From: Scytalidium lignicola | Taxonomy: Eukaryota > Ascomycota > Leotiomycetes | Direction: 5' to 3' | DNA: 64,000 nucleotides | Assembly: GCA_002812745.2 (NCBI GenBank) | Contig: NCSJ02000036.1 | Location: 124,001 to 188,000 of the forward strand | Part shown: one piece after another, positions 21,682 through 34,612 of the stretch | Numbering within the stretch: position 1 is the first letter of the stretch | Layout of the letters: every line of letters begins with the position of its first letter | Program-made: the position numbers and the translations under genes | The notes under the pieces: model-generated | What the model was told of the DNA's origin: nothing | The model's input: the letters and a program-made list of their open reading frames with translations, nothing else | The model's database searches: none

Positions 21682-21692
21682 GAACTGCCACA

Positions 21693-22124
21693 ATGTCGAA
21701 CCAGGACTATTATAGTCAGCAGCAGCAATACCCTCCTCAGCACCCTCAACAAGTCAGATAGCCCCTTCTGCTACGCTTGCAGCTGTCCAATTCGTTCCTA
21801 CAGCATTACTGACATATTCCGTAGGCATATGGAGGACCTCAAGGTTACCCACAACAACAACCAGGAGTAAGTACCGTCTCTCTTCCTGCACTCGAGCTGT
21901 GACCGACTAGAGTTTTCCTTCATCAGATGCAATACCCTCCACAACAGGGCGGATACCCTCCACAACAATACCCTCCACCACAAGGATATCAACAGGCGCC
22001 ACCTCCCCGACAGTCTGGCGGAGGCGGTGGCGGTTGCCTAACTGCCTGTCTGGCAGCATTGTGCTGTTGCTGTGCTGCAGAGGAGGCTTGCGACATTTGC
22101 ATCGACTGCGCCGAATGTTGTTAA
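21693..22124 (+). CDS. small Gln/Pro/Tyr-rich protein with C-terminal cysteine-rich (CYSTM-like) module
   Basis: Three exons: 21693-21752, 21825-21866, 21927-22124, giving 99 aa. The N-terminal two thirds are Q/P/Y/G repeats (YPPQ, QGYPQQQ, YPPQQGGYPP). A GGGGGG hinge follows, then CLTACLAALCCCCAAEEACD and further cysteines ending in ECC. That layout matches the CYSTM family of tail-anchored stress-linked proteins, in which the cysteine-rich helix associates with membranes. The exon junctions all fall within QGY/QQ repeats and keep frame. A 5'-UTR intron is likely. Function in this organism is unknown; family members have been linked to metal and stress tolerance. Confidence 0.85.
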
Positions 22125-22764
22125 AAGAAGAACCGCATTTGTTTGGAAGAGTTGGTTGTAATTGTTTCTATGGAGCAAGAGGAGGGATGTGATAATGGCA
22201 AAAAAATTAATTTGTATGACACATCTGGCGGATTGGTTTCGCAAACCATATGACGAATCNTTTTTTCTTGATATTTGCTTACAAGGGCTAATCTAATATC
22301 CTTCCTTATCCATATGTTTTGTGTGCCATATCTTATCACATACAATGTACACAGCTGTTTCTCTTTATTGTCCAAACTCTTTTCAACCGATGTTTAGATA
22401 TGGACTGGGTATGACATTTTGTTTTCAAGCTTGCTGAAAAAACTTACAGCAGTGCTTTCAATATTCATACATTACTTTCGTCTTATAATTGCTACCACCT
22501 CTGAATCACCAGTTTATAGAGTTTCTTAATCCAACTGGTGACTAGTAGTATTACTGTGAGCTTCCGGGCTGAGGACTACAAAGAAGGCGTGCTTATACTA
22601 GGAATTGCCACAGACAATTACAACAGCTAGATAATCCTTGCTGGCAACGAGTCAAGTTTCTGTGATGTAACAAGAATTGAAGCAAAATGCTAAGGCATCT
22701 TATGACACCAGTACTTTTATTGGATTTTAGACAACCACTAGTCGCTAGAGAATCTAAAACTTGC
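22125..22764. other. 3' flanks of convergent CYSTM-like and Abp1 genes
   Basis: AT-rich; contains an undetermined base at 22260 before a T-run. No gene seen. The frame that crosses the Abp1 stop region is intron read-through and trailer. Confidence 0.5.
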
Positions 22765-25365
22765 TCACTCATCAAGCTGTACGTAATTGGCTGGGAAGAG
22801 CCCGGATTTGCCATTATAGTGGCCAAACCACCAATCTTCATCAGGGAATTCCTATAAACTATTAGCATCCGCAATGAACAGGAAACTACGATATAATGGC
22901 TTACAAGTCCACCAATGACAGCATCTTCAGGGAAACTCAACTCATTATCCTCGGCAGCTTCATAGTCGTAGAGTGCCTTCGCAGTCGGGCCTGAGGGAGC
23001 GGCGGCAGCGGCAGGTGTAGGAGCTGCAGGAGCTGCAGGAGGTTCGGGTTCAGGTTCAGGTTCATGGTGAGCAGGTGCTGGAGCTTCGGCTTCTCCTCCA
23101 TCCTCTACCAGCTCAACGTAATTGCTAGGGAATAGACCATTTTCTCCTTTAGCGTTGGTACCCATCCACCAATCCTCATCAACCATCTCAATGTTTGTCA
23201 CATACTCGCCCTCGACGAGATCGATCTCATTTTCTTCAGCCTTTTCATAGTCATATTGAGCTACCGCCCGCTTCCCACCTCCTTGTCCACCAGCCTGGGC
23301 TGTAGGTTCTTCAGAGGGTTCCTCAGCTGCCATACTTTGGGTAACTGCTCCAGCCGCAGCTCCAGCTGCGACACCTGCTATAGCTGCCGGCATAATGTGT
23401 GCTGCTGGTGCTTCCACCTCAGGCTCAGGTTCGGGTTCTCTGCTCCGTGATATCGGTATTGCAATACGGACAGGAGAAGATTCACGATCAGACGGGGATA
23501 GACTGCGGGGTGCCTCTACATGTTCCTCTTCCTCTTCTGCCTGTGCTTGTGCTGGTCGAGTTGGTAAACCAGGCATTGGCACGCCACCAGCCGGCCTAGT
23601 TGAAGCGTTGATAGGAGGTGGAGGTGCTTGTTCTCCTGTTGTATCCCTGGGTATGGTCGATGTACCCATTGGGGCTGCACCTTGGAAGCGGTCTCTTATA
23701 GCACTAATGCCACCAGGAGGCGAGCTTGGAGCATCTGTTTGTTCCTGTTCTTCCTCGCCTGTCCTTTGCTGGCCAACGCTACTTATCCCAGAACGGCCTG
23801 TGGCCGTAGTTGTAACAGGGGCCCATGTCTTGCCGGTATAGCCACTCTTCCATTCTCCCCCTCCACTGCTTTGACTCTTAATCGGAGAAGGCGCAGCAGG
23901 AGGAGTGGTATCAGCAGCACCACTTAGACCTCTTTCCCGAGCCTTTTTCTCAGCCCATATCTGAGCTGGTGTCTTTCCGCCTTCATCCGCAAATGTACGA
24001 CTCGCAGTTCCAACCGGGGGTGGAGCGGCCTTGACGGGAGGAGATTGCAACCCAAAACCACCAGGAGTGGGTGCTTTGGTTCCTGTAAATGTGCTTGCGG
24101 TACTAAACCGATTGGCAACCTTTGGCTTGGGAAGTGTTGTGAGTCGTTCAGACTGTGAAAATGCTGCAGATTTCTCGGAGAAATCAGCTGGCTCAGAACC
24201 GGATGTATTTGTGACTTCTGCACCACCATCAGGCTTCTGGGCTCGAGCTCTTATCGCTGCAATATCAACCTTCCCAACAGGCTCATACGCGCCCTTTACG
24301 ACTGTTGGCCTATCTTCATTCTTATTTGCAGCTTGTGCACGAATGGCTGCAATATCGACTTTGCCAACTGGTTGATAACCACCCCTTACAACGTCTGATG
24401 ACGTATCATCAGGCTTACTGTTTCCATTAAACCGTGAGGGTTCCTGTTTTTGTTTTGTCAATTCTGCCATGTTGACCTTGGTTGGCTGATAAGCAGATGG
24501 AACTTTCTCGAGTTCTGATCTCGACACTTGAGGGGCATCAGCACCCCATCCATCTGCATCTACATTCCCGTCTCGCTGACTAGTTCTCGCCCTCGAGCTT
24601 GCTAGGGGATTGAATCCACCAGCTCCTATTGATCTTGTTGGATTGAAGACTGGCTTAGAGGCCAGAGGTGGTGGAGCGGAAGGGCTAGGTTCAGATGTAC
24701 CAGCTGAGTATTTGGCGCCAGATGCATCCTGAACTTTCTGGACAATACTCTCAGGTGTAAGATCTCGGTCGGAACGAGCGGTTATTTGAACATGATATCC
24801 CTGGATCACATTCCTGTTAGTGCTGGATCTATGTAATATGAATGAGAAACTAACATGTAGAATCTTCGATACAGCCGCAAGATGGCTTGTGAAATAGCCT
24901 TTAGTCCTTTCAGGGACACCTTCGCCGCACTGTCGTAACAATCAGTAATATTCTATTAGGGCTATTAAAGTGCCGGTGCATACCCAGCCAATCAACACAA
25001 ATTTTGGCAGCGTCGTATTGGGATCTTTAACTTTCACAAAAGCAAACTGAATACGGCCTTCTGAGAACTCTTCGATCAGGTCAACAAGTTCGCCCTCTAA
25101 CCATTTTCGTTAGTAAAGACCGGCAGATAATCAAAAAGCAACTGCAAAATTATATACCTCCAGTGCTTTGGACCTTCAACACACTCTCCTTCCCCCCGCT
25201 GTCCTGCTGGAAAGCGTTGACCAGCGGGGCTGAAACAGAGAACACGGCCCATTGCCCATATGCTTGAGAGGAAGCTGCGGCACCTGACGGTTGAGCTGAG
25301 TTTACCACGCCTAGGTAAGAAGACTTGATGGATGGACCATGAGTAGAAGTGTTTAAAGAAGCCAT
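22765..25365 (-). CDS. abp1: actin-binding protein Abp1 (ADF-H domain, two SH3 domains)
   Basis: Cortical actin-patch protein linking F-actin to endocytic partners and Arp2/3. Five exons (complement): 25158-25365, 24984-25096, 24855-24929, 22905-24800, 22765-22851, giving 792 aa. The ATG at 25365 (MASLNTSTHGP) is used; the upstream extension has only TTG. The ADF-H domain spans the first three exons and the start of the fourth. The central region is Pro/Ser/Ala-rich with two close repeats of the form Y-x-PVGKVDIAAIRA and a WAEKKARERG helix. Two SH3 domains close the protein: AQYDYEKAEENEIDLVEGEY...DEDWWMG...LFPSNYVEL and ALYDYEAAEDNELSFPEDA...DEDWWFG...LFPANYVQL. The second SH3 is interrupted by the last intron, so its end lies in the final 29-codon exon. 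Yeast Abp1 has one SH3; two is usual in filamentous fungi to my knowledge. Confidence 0.93.
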
Positions 25366-25985
25366 GGCGGCGAGCAGTGACTTCGTGAATGAAGCTTCAA
25401 GAGACAAATACCTATTGCTGTCTCTGACGATGATGCCTTGCTAGAGCTTGCACCGTCATCACTGCACGCACCCGCACAACTCAAAACAGCTAGGCGCCTG
25501 CTTAAGCGAAGGCAAGGTGGAGATGCGATGGCTGCCAACCAAATATCGTGAGGCGGACCTCCCCTTCTCTTTCACTGCTCTGTGGCTCGACGCGCAGAAT
25601 ACATAATAACCTAGCAACGCCTCTTCAAAGGTCATTTCTTTCACATCAATCTTCTATCTACCAAGCAGTTGCCTGCCGCTTCTGCTTGTACTTCTGCCTT
25701 TAGCTTGCAATCGCGCAGCTGTTTCTCGCTCGACTTTCGGTTCTGCTCATTATGGAGGCTATGACATGACGGGTATCTACTTCTCAAGCAGATTCACCTG
25801 CCTATCTGCCAGCTTCTACACATTTTACTGCCGCTCTCTCGGCTTCATACATTAAACTCAGACCCGCAGACGTCTTGACAAGTGTTAAATAGTCGTCTGC
25901 TTCTCTCATTTTTATGTCCTAAGCGGGCCAGACTCACATTCTGTTTCCAAACCAAACCAAACCATATCTAGACCGTTTCTTTGCA
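25366..25985. other. divergent promoter region between abp1 and the F-box/zinc-finger gene
   Basis: C/T-rich leader-like sequence precedes the plus-strand gene. No gene seen. Confidence 0.5.
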
Positions 25986-28900
25986 ATGGACAGTCCAGGC
26001 AGCGATATGGTTTCCGAAAGCACGGATTCATCCTCAGCAGGCTCTAGTCCCGGTGGCTTGCGTAACAACCAGGTTGGAGTTATATCCACGGATAAGATTT
26101 CTGCATCTCTGACCACAGCACCTATAAACGACCATAGCGATTCTGCGTCGGATGTATCTATGTCACCTGAGACTGAGGATGAAGAAGACGAACCAAATAA
26201 TATTATTCGTGTGAATGAACCAGCTCATCCTATGGGAAATTCCCGTACTTCAACCTTACTTGTTACGGATAGCCAAGAAAAGAGAAAGAGAAAACACACC
26301 GGAGCTGCAGGCGAAATTTTTGAAAATGGACTGCTTCGTGAAGCCCATAAACGCCGGAAGCCAGATGATGTTCCAAATATGGGTGTACCGTCTTATGAGG
26401 CCACACTAAAAAAGGATTGGTCTGTATTGCCTGCTCCAATTTGGCAAAGAATTTTCACATTCAGCTCTCCAAAATCACTAGGTCGTTTATTGCAAGTTCA
26501 CAAAACCTTCAACATGTATCTTGACCCTGTTTCACCTTACTTATCCGTTGGAAAAACAGCACCTCTTGCCAATGTGCTGAAGCTAGACTCCATATGGCGG
26601 GCATCCAGACGACTTTTCCGGCCAGATATGCCACACCCCCTCCTAGGAAAGTCTGAGCTGGACATGTGGAGGTTAGCATACGCTAATGTTTGTCAATTTT
26701 GTGGGAAGAAGAACCGACCAGGAATTACATCCCATTCAGATCAATGGCATCCTGGACCAGGTGAGAATGGAGTTATACCCATTTGGCCATTTGCTGTTCG
26801 GAGCTGCGGACCCTGTTTGCAAGTACAATCTATCAAGGTTTGTTTCATTTTATGAGCCTTTTTCTATTGTTGCCCACGAGCACGACTAATCTCAGCCCAG
26901 GAAATTGACCTGCTGCTGTCTTCTTCAGTACCAAGTCCTCTAATGGCCGCGCTACCCTTTGTGTTTTTTACCAATGATCTCCATGTTATTCCTCAAACTA
27001 CCTTGGAAACCGGACAACCTCCCTCGGCAATCCAAATAACCAAGCACTTTCTGAAGCAGCATGTTGAGCAAATTAAACAGGAGTTCTTTGAGGTCAAGTC
27101 TATAGGTTCTGCAGCCGCAGAGGAATGGTTGAAGGGCCTTGATGACCGTGGTAAAGAGCGCAGGAATGACGCTTTAAGGTGGGTAAGATGGGAGGCTAGT
27201 GGTGGCCTAACACGGACACGCGGCGCTGGCCCCAATGAAACGGCGCAGAATTCAGCTCAAATTCAACCTTCCAGTGTGCCACTAGTAGCCTCGAATTCCG
27301 TCTCATCGACAAGCAGTATTGCAATACCTGTATTCCAGAGTGGCGATGTAGTACATGAACCAGGACATGTTCCAAGTCAGATACAGCTTCCCAAAGGACT
27401 CCAGCCCGTTCAGGGTAGTTTTGGTAAGCTTCTTCTCATAATTCGTTTGTCCCTGTTGTTAGCCAAACAAAATTTTAACCTTGGTACATCCAGCTTCTAT
27501 CCCTCCTCGATTTGATACACCCTCCCAAATCGGGCTTCCTAACTACCCTAGTCGTAGTTATCCCTCTCTTCGTCATGAAAGAACGAAGGAGGAGGTTGCT
27601 GAGCTAAGAGCGGCACGTAGATTGGAGATCGAACGACGTTGCATGTTGCTTGACCCGCCACTGCCAGCTAATGTTCTTGCACATATGACCTCATTTCAGG
27701 CTGCAATGCAAATTATCAAACCTTTAGATGATGCAGCATGGGAGATCTTGAAACCCAGACTGCTGTCTCAGCGCGAAGAGGCCGAGCAGAGAGAAAGCGA
27801 GCGCATTGCCCAGTCACGAGTGGTTCAAGAACGAGCTGATGAGCGTCGCTATCAGGATGTGCAGTTGAAGGAAGCTAAGGATGTTGTAGAGAAAGAATGG
27901 GAAGATGTGCAGGCACCTCTGCGTGCACGAATCGGTGGGTATACTGACGAAATCATTCAGGAAGGTTGGGCTGGTGGAGATAAGGTTAGGAAAGAAAACT
28001 GCGGGAAGTTTGCTGCCGAAGTCTTGATCTATGTTCGAAAACGCTTCTATGCCGAAGTTGCTAAAGATGATGCAGCGACCCGTGCTGCCGGACAGGAGCC
28101 TAAAACTGACCCTCCCGATGGCCCTTACACTAGGAGACTGGTTTTGGAGAACATGAAATGGGTATTTGATACTAAGATCAAACCAATTACAGAGAAATAT
28201 CGTAAGGAACTGTTTCTTTGCAGTGTTTGCGATACTCATTTCAAGTTCTATGGCTTCGAAGGAGTCATACAGCACTATGCAGCTAAGCACACAAGCTCCC
28301 TCAGTCTTGGTAGCATTGTTGTCCACTGGAAAGCCGAATGGCCAGAGGACCCCCCCTTTAATCCAGATCCAACTACTGCGAAGACAGCATTCTATTCCAC
28401 AGCTCCAAATACGAATGGGTCTTTCCCGGCAACGGCTCCTCCTGTACAGCATACGTATGGTTATTCTAGTTACCAACCAGTACCTGCTGCTGCCCCACTC
28501 CAGACGCAAAATCCACATATTTATCAGGAAAGTCCGGGCCCTTATTATGGTCATCCACATTATAATGACCAATACATGGCACATCAAAACGGACCCTACG
28601 CACCACCTCCGTTACCGCAACAGCAACATTTCATAGACAACTCTGGCTATGCAGCAACCCAATATCCTGTTCCACCTCCTCACGGAAGCGTCCAAGGGTA
28701 TGGTGAAAGCTTCCAAGACTACTCTCAGCAAGTTTATGCTGGTCATTATCCCGCCCCAAATCAAGCGGCATATGGTCAGCCAAGTTTAGAAGCCACATTC
28801 CAAAATCCAGTGCCCGACAACAATGGGGTATATACAGGATACGTTCCACAAGGACAATATACGTCTAATATTCCTCAGCCTTATCAAAACAGACAAGTCC

Positions 28901-31201
28901 AATTCAGTCATAGCGTTGACACCTCTCTACCAACTCCAGAATATAGAGATCAGCTTTTGGATATAGCTCATTACGCGCGAGAAATATGGAACTCTATCAC
29001 CACCGTGAAAGAGATTCCTGGAAGTATTAGGGTATATACCATCATTTACCACATCCTGAAGAGATCTCGGTCTAAATTTAAGGATGACCCCTCTCTATCT
29101 ATGCTAATTGATGGCTTGTCGAATGTGAGGGAGATGCGTCCTGTTAGAAATATAAATGGACTTTTATGCAAGGCTTGCGTTCTAGGGTTACCTGGCGCTT
29201 CGACTGTTGGCTCGGAAAAGAAACANTTTTTCACTGCCGCAACTTGCATCTCACTTTCACTCTGTTCATGAAAGCCAGACTGGCAATGGCCAAGCGCCGG
29301 ATTGGAAAAAGGACATGATAGAACTCCCAGACATTTCAAAGGTGTCTGGTCTTGCCGAAGCCCCTGGGATGGATGATCAACGACTAAAGCTATTTGCAGA
29401 GGCACTGCCAGAATTCTTCACGTCTCAACCACTCCCAAATATAAATGATAAGAGGCAGAATGGGCCAAAGCGGCATTACGGCGCTACGACCTCTGAGGAT
29501 AAGTACGAAGAACTTGCTCCTTCTAGGGATAATCATGAAAAGTACTATGAAGCTGTTGAGAGCGAACCCTCTGAATATCACGACGGTAGATACAGGACGA
29601 CGGAAATTACAACTCAAGCGCCCCCCGATGAATCCTCTTTCTATCCGCCCTCTGAGCGTAGTCGTGATCGTCGACCATTGCACTACCGAGAAGACTTAGC
29701 TGAACGACGCCCTAGGTCCCCATTAGAATATCAAGTCAGATCTAGGAATGGGAGTGACCTCCATGGCTCGTACACAGAAGTTCCCGTAGATAAGCATTAT
29801 AGCTACCGGCTTCCAAATGACGATAATTACCAGCCCTCAGGATCTCGAGATCCAAACATGTCAAGATACAGAGATCTCGAGCCACAATCTTCGACCGCTG
29901 ATTACATTGTAACAGATCCTCGGCCTGACAGACCGCATGAATCTCGACCTCTGCCTCCAGATCGAATAGTCGATATTTCAACAGTTCCATCTTCATATAG
30001 ACAGGTACAAACTCGAGCTCCCGATGATGGTATTAATGAGCCATCTTACCTTATACCGCCGAGCCAGGGAAGCGAGCAAATTCGAGGAAGGAATACTAAA
30101 ATTAAACCAGAACCTGCTGAAGCTGGATCTGAAGATGGAGAGCTAAGGGTAGAGCCAAGTCCAAAGCCTGATATGGACATCAAGAAGCCTACGAACGAAG
30201 CAAACGAAGCAGCTGAGCGGTTTTTGAGCCAATTCCTACAAAATGAGCCTACGGAGGAAGAGGCAAGGAAGGCCGAAGAGGCCGAGCGGCAAAAGGAGGA
30301 AGAGCTTCGGGCTAGGTGGGAATCTGAACGCGTTGAAGTCATGAAGCGTATGTATCAAACTTCGGCTGAGTCAACCCGGCGTCCTCATGAATATAATGAT
30401 GAGCGAACTGTTCCCGGATCAACGCGACCTACCAACATAGCGGGAGATCAGGGGGCTACAAGTGAATATGGTGTTCCAGAACGCGTACCAGTTCAACAGC
30501 GACCACTTAGAACTTATGGCTATGATGATCGGTACATAGGCCCGGCACAAGACCTACCAATAGATCGGGAGCGATCGCCCGAATTAGTTGATCGCCGATA
30601 TAAGTTGAACAATGTCGTTGTCTATCGAGATGAAAGACAGGCTAGTCAAAATACTCGCCGAACGCCTAGTAGGTATGCCAGGTATGAAAGTGTTCGGCTT
30701 GAGAACGACCGTGCTCGTTCAAGATCACCAATATACGTTAAAATGGCCCCACAGGCTGGACAGTACCGGGATCGTAGTCCTAGTGCTCATCCGTTACCGC
30801 CCGAACCAGTCTACCATTCTAGGACGCCGCAACCTCCGCCGGAGGATGTTGCTTATGAACGAGCTCCTCGTCAAGAGTACTATCGAGTATACGGAGATCC
30901 ACGAGTTCGACAACCTCAATACCCAGATTTTGAATACGTTCAAGTGTCTGATCCACATGGCGATTACGTGATCCGTCGGCCAGTCCGCCGAGAAGCTGAA
31001 CCTGTTTACGCGGCTTACCAAGACGATGTTTATTCTCGTCCGCCAGTCTATGAAACTCGTCCACAAGTAAGCCGATCAGAAGCAGCCTATGAGACCCGCG
31101 CTCCGATCTCACGATCTGATCCCGCATACTACGAAGAGTATGATCCTCGTCACCCAGCGCCGCCCTCTCAGACTGTTGTTCGACAAGTCAGGTATCAGTA
31201 G
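25986..31201 (+). pseudogene. large F-box-like, CxxC and C2H2 zinc-finger protein, frame broken by an undetermined base
   Basis: Three exons: 25986-26837, 26901-27423, 27494-31201. Total 5083 nt, one more than a multiple of three. The break is at the N at 29226, next to a T-run; the frames on both sides are long and compatible, so this is most likely an assembly error in an intact gene of about 1,690 aa rather than a true pseudogene. Features in order: acidic N-terminus; basic stretches KRKRKH (99-104) and HKRRK (121-125), likely nuclear signals; F-box-like segment at 146-182 (WSVLPAPIWQRIFTF); CQFCGKK...CGPC zinc pair; coiled-coil rich in Glu/Arg; C2H2 finger at Cys701, Cys704, His719, His724; Pro/Tyr/Gln-rich region; CKAC at 1017-1020 whose paired histidines (SHFHSVH) lie just past the break; a long C-terminus rich in Arg/Tyr/Pro with RSRSP and RDRSP. 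Function unknown; a nuclear ubiquitin or RNA-related role is only a guess. Confidence 0.8.
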
Positions 31202-32045
31202 ATGGGACTGTTTCCGTGTTTCATTTTTGGGAATTCCTTTTACTGTAACATGAATAGTATGAAAATTTCTTTTTGCCTGTTGATGCTTAATTTAAATAAG
31301 CTATGTTTTCTTTTCCTTTTTCTATTTATTTACACATATCCTTGCTGTACAATTACCTCGTTGTACATTATATCCAGTCTCACACTGCTATTCTACAAAT
31401 TAGCCAAGGCGTTGATATCCAAGGATTGGGTTTATTTTCCCATGGAACTTTGTTTCCTGGAAGTGGTCGTTGGCTCGGTGGAGTTCGTCGTTTGGGATAT
31501 ACCTAGATCGGCAAGAGGGAAGGCTACCTTTTTCTTTCTTTTCCGAACCTTTTCCATTTCTAAATGTATCATAAAAGTTATTACTCTTATACGGCGTTTG
31601 GTACAAGTGGGAGTTTTTACAAAATTCTTCCTTATTATACCATCAGAAAAAGTCGATATAAGTTAACTCTTTCTGCTTATTACCTCTCTTTTCACTGACG
31701 AAAGCAATTCATGGGTTTAGGCGACAGTATGGGAATGAAAGAAATTACTTAGATCACACTATTCTGATGATTACGTGAACGCTAATGAAAGCTTGGGATA
31801 TAACAATACATCCGCGCCAAGTGTTGACGTTAATAGCTTTCAAATGCAAACATTCATTGGACACCAGAATCCAACGTAACTGAGATGGGAAGGCTTACAA
31901 TCCACCCTAAAAGTGACGGGGAGACCAAATACAAGTATTCTACATAGTGTGAGTCGTTCTCCGCTCTTGGCCTTTGTTGCCATAAACAGTCTTACAAGAC
32001 ATGTGATTTAACAATACTCCTTTCCTTTCATACCATCAAGAAGCC
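31202..32045. other. 3' flanks of convergent F-box and dnm1 genes
   Basis: AT-rich; a 154-codon frame directly after the stop codon at 31201 is low-complexity hydrophobic and not convincing as a gene. Confidence 0.5.
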
Positions 32046-34612
32046 TTATATTCCAACCTCGCCCACGATCTTAGCAGCCTCCCTGTAAGTCTTGAGCAGT
32101 TTCTCACACTTCTCCCGCTCCTTCTTAACCGCGTCGTCTTCGTATAAAAGCTCTTCGAAGAGTTCTTCTCTATATAGCTCACTGACTAATCTGTTTTGAA
32201 CAACGTCCTTGGAGTGATTAACAAGAAGATGCATAACTGCTTTGGGTACTTGGTCTGCTATCGACTCTCGTACGATATTGAAGTATGATGATATGAGTGC
32301 CCTGATTAGTTCTGTTTCCATAGCTTCGCGGTCCGTGAGAGCCGGCTCATTCTCGTTACCCTATTGATGATTAGTTTTCTCGAGATAGAGAACAATATTT
32401 GCAACACTCACAAATGGTGAACTGTAGTCAGCATCCCTCTTTGGTCTCACAAGTTCATAATCATCCTCTCTAGTCTGCTGAATTGGTGATCTATGGATGC
32501 TGCGATCCTCTTGTGGTCGTCTGATACTTTGGGTTATACTTGGCTCGATGCTTTGACTGACATGTCTACCGAGCTGAGAACTTTGGCCTGGAGAGCCAGC
32601 CCCTCCAGCAGGCATACTTCCATCTTTACCAAAGAAGTAATTGAGGAAGGAGTCTTTAGCACCGCCAGGTGCTTGGTTGTTTAGCCTTGTTGGCGATCCA
32701 GATCTCACACCATTCATTGCCGATGCAATGCCACTAGTGCCGTTCTCTCGAATGGCAGGCGACATGCTCCGAGCTGTCTTACCAATTGGTTTCCGATGGG
32801 CCAGAGAATCTACCTTATCGCCATGTTCCTCATCATCCTCAGGTGTATCTACACCATTTGTGGCAAGCTCCTTGATGCGTCTCCTCTCTCGCCTCTCCCG
32901 CTCTTCTTGCATCAACTTCCTCTTCTCAGCTTCCTGCCTCTTACTTACTACACTGCTCATGGCGGCGGCTGCTCCAAGGAAGTTAGGATGGTTGGTATTG
33001 ATGTATGCTCGCTGGATCGCAATCAGAGACTCAACGTAGTGAGATGCTGGTCCAAGTCGTTCACGTAAGAGATCAGACACTACCTCGATAAGTTTTGCTT
33101 GTAGGCGTGGGAAACGAGATAGCTCTGTAGATCCACACGTATGACAGATCTTGATGAGCTCTTCGTAGACGAGCTCGACGCATCTCTGACTAGGAACTTC
33201 TAATAGCTTGATTTGTGGTTTGACCAGCAGGTCGAAGGCGAGCTCCGGAACAAAAAGGCTGGGTCTAGGTCCGGTTGAGTTTCGAATTGCTGTTCTGATA
33301 TCTAGAGCGGAGAGATTTGTCGTTGGGTCTATGCTTTCTAAGGAATTTCCGAACACGGAATTGAAGATATAGTAAATCCGGGCACCACCACAGAGCTCCT
33401 TTGTAGAGATTTCAGTGGATGTACCGTCTATAGATGATATAAAAGAAGAAGCAAATCGGGTCATGAGCTGTAGAACCAATGAGCCTCTATGCTCTTTGCC
33501 ACTGAAGTGCATGTCTCCATAACTAGCCAGTTCCTGCTGCGTCTGGCCCATCAATGTATTCAGACGAGCCTTGATGTCTGGTAACCGCTCCCGGATATGT
33601 GCCATGAGTGTCGTGTTCAGAGTTTTGGCCAAATACTGTGTACCACAACTGTTGGCCATATTTCGGTATGCTGGATGATGTTTGAAGAAGTCCGCTTCTG
33701 CCTTCAAAGCCTCTGAAAGCGATTTGTTGCCTTGGATATCTTGCTGCGATCGATTCACGACTCCAATAAACCCAAGCTTCAGAGGATATACTCGTCCAGA
33801 AAGAATATCCAGTGCATTTGTTCCATGATCCATCAGGTCCAACTTCGTAAGAACGCCGATAGTTCTTCGGCCGAGGGGATCGACATGGCGAGCAAGTTTT
33901 AATGCCTCCGAATTTACAAGATCCACATTAGCAGGAGAAACCGCCAAAATGATACTGTTTGGCTTGGCGATATACTCCGAGATTAAGTTCCTTGTTTGCT
34001 TCTCGATATCTGTTGGTTGGTCACCAATCGGAACCTAGGTGACAGTCAGTACTCATTATTGCAGCAGAGAATATCTGGAAATACCTTTGTCAATCCAGGC
34101 AGATCTACTAATGTCAAATTCAAGACATGTGGCGAGTAAATTTTGAGATTTATTGGCTGCCTATTGATTCCTTTGTTGTTGCCAGCTATTCTTGCTGTCT
34201 CGTTCTCGATTTCCCTCTTAACATCCTGAAAATCTGTAAACCGTCGGTTTGGGATGTGATGAAACTCTGCCCATTCGTACACACTCTGTGCTGTGTGCGG
34301 TTGCGGTTCGTCGAGATCGTCACTCGGGACATTGATGAGCTGAAGAATAAGCGGTCTCCGGGTAACAATACCAGAGCCTCGTGGGAGGAAATCACGGCCA
34401 ACTATATTTTCCAGCACTGAGGATTTACCAGAAGATTGTGATCCCACAACGACCTATTTCAACACATTAGCACATTGGCGGTGGGAGTGCCGAGATGTGA
34501 TGGGAGATCATACAATTTGAGGAAGATCCAAACTATCATTGCCAATTGTATTGAAGACCAAATCCTGCAGTTTATTGACGATTCCAAGTAAGTCATCTCC
34601 TAAAGACGCCAT
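32046..34612 (-). CDS. dnm1: dynamin-related GTPase Dnm1 (mitochondrial and peroxisomal fission)
   Basis: Self-assembling GTPase that constricts mitochondria and peroxisomes. Four exons (complement): 34514-34612, 34085-34453, 32412-34034, 32046-32360. They total 2406 nt and give 801 aa. The GTPase domain shows G1 GSQSSGKS, G2-region RPLILQLI, G3 DLPGLTK and G4 TKLDLMD. Middle-domain text ([23 protein letters not shown], split here by description only) and [10 protein letters not shown] in the variable insert B match Dnm1 rather than Vps1. The GED ([16 protein letters not shown]...) is in the last exon. Intron 2 lies directly after the G3 motif. Insert B is long and rich in charged and Ser residues, with a KRQEAEKRK coiled coil. 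The length is normal for filamentous fungi. Confidence 0.96.

Larger units (their letters stand above)
20526..21692. other. divergent promoter region between glutaredoxin and CYSTM-like genes
   Basis: No supported gene. It contains a CCAAT box next to a CACGTG, listed separately, and a probable 5'-UTR intron of the CYSTM-like gene. Confidence 0.5.

Noticed and set aside
31202..31666. 154-codon frame following the zinc-finger gene
   Set aside because: Low-complexity hydrophobic composition from T-rich 3' sequence; no family features.
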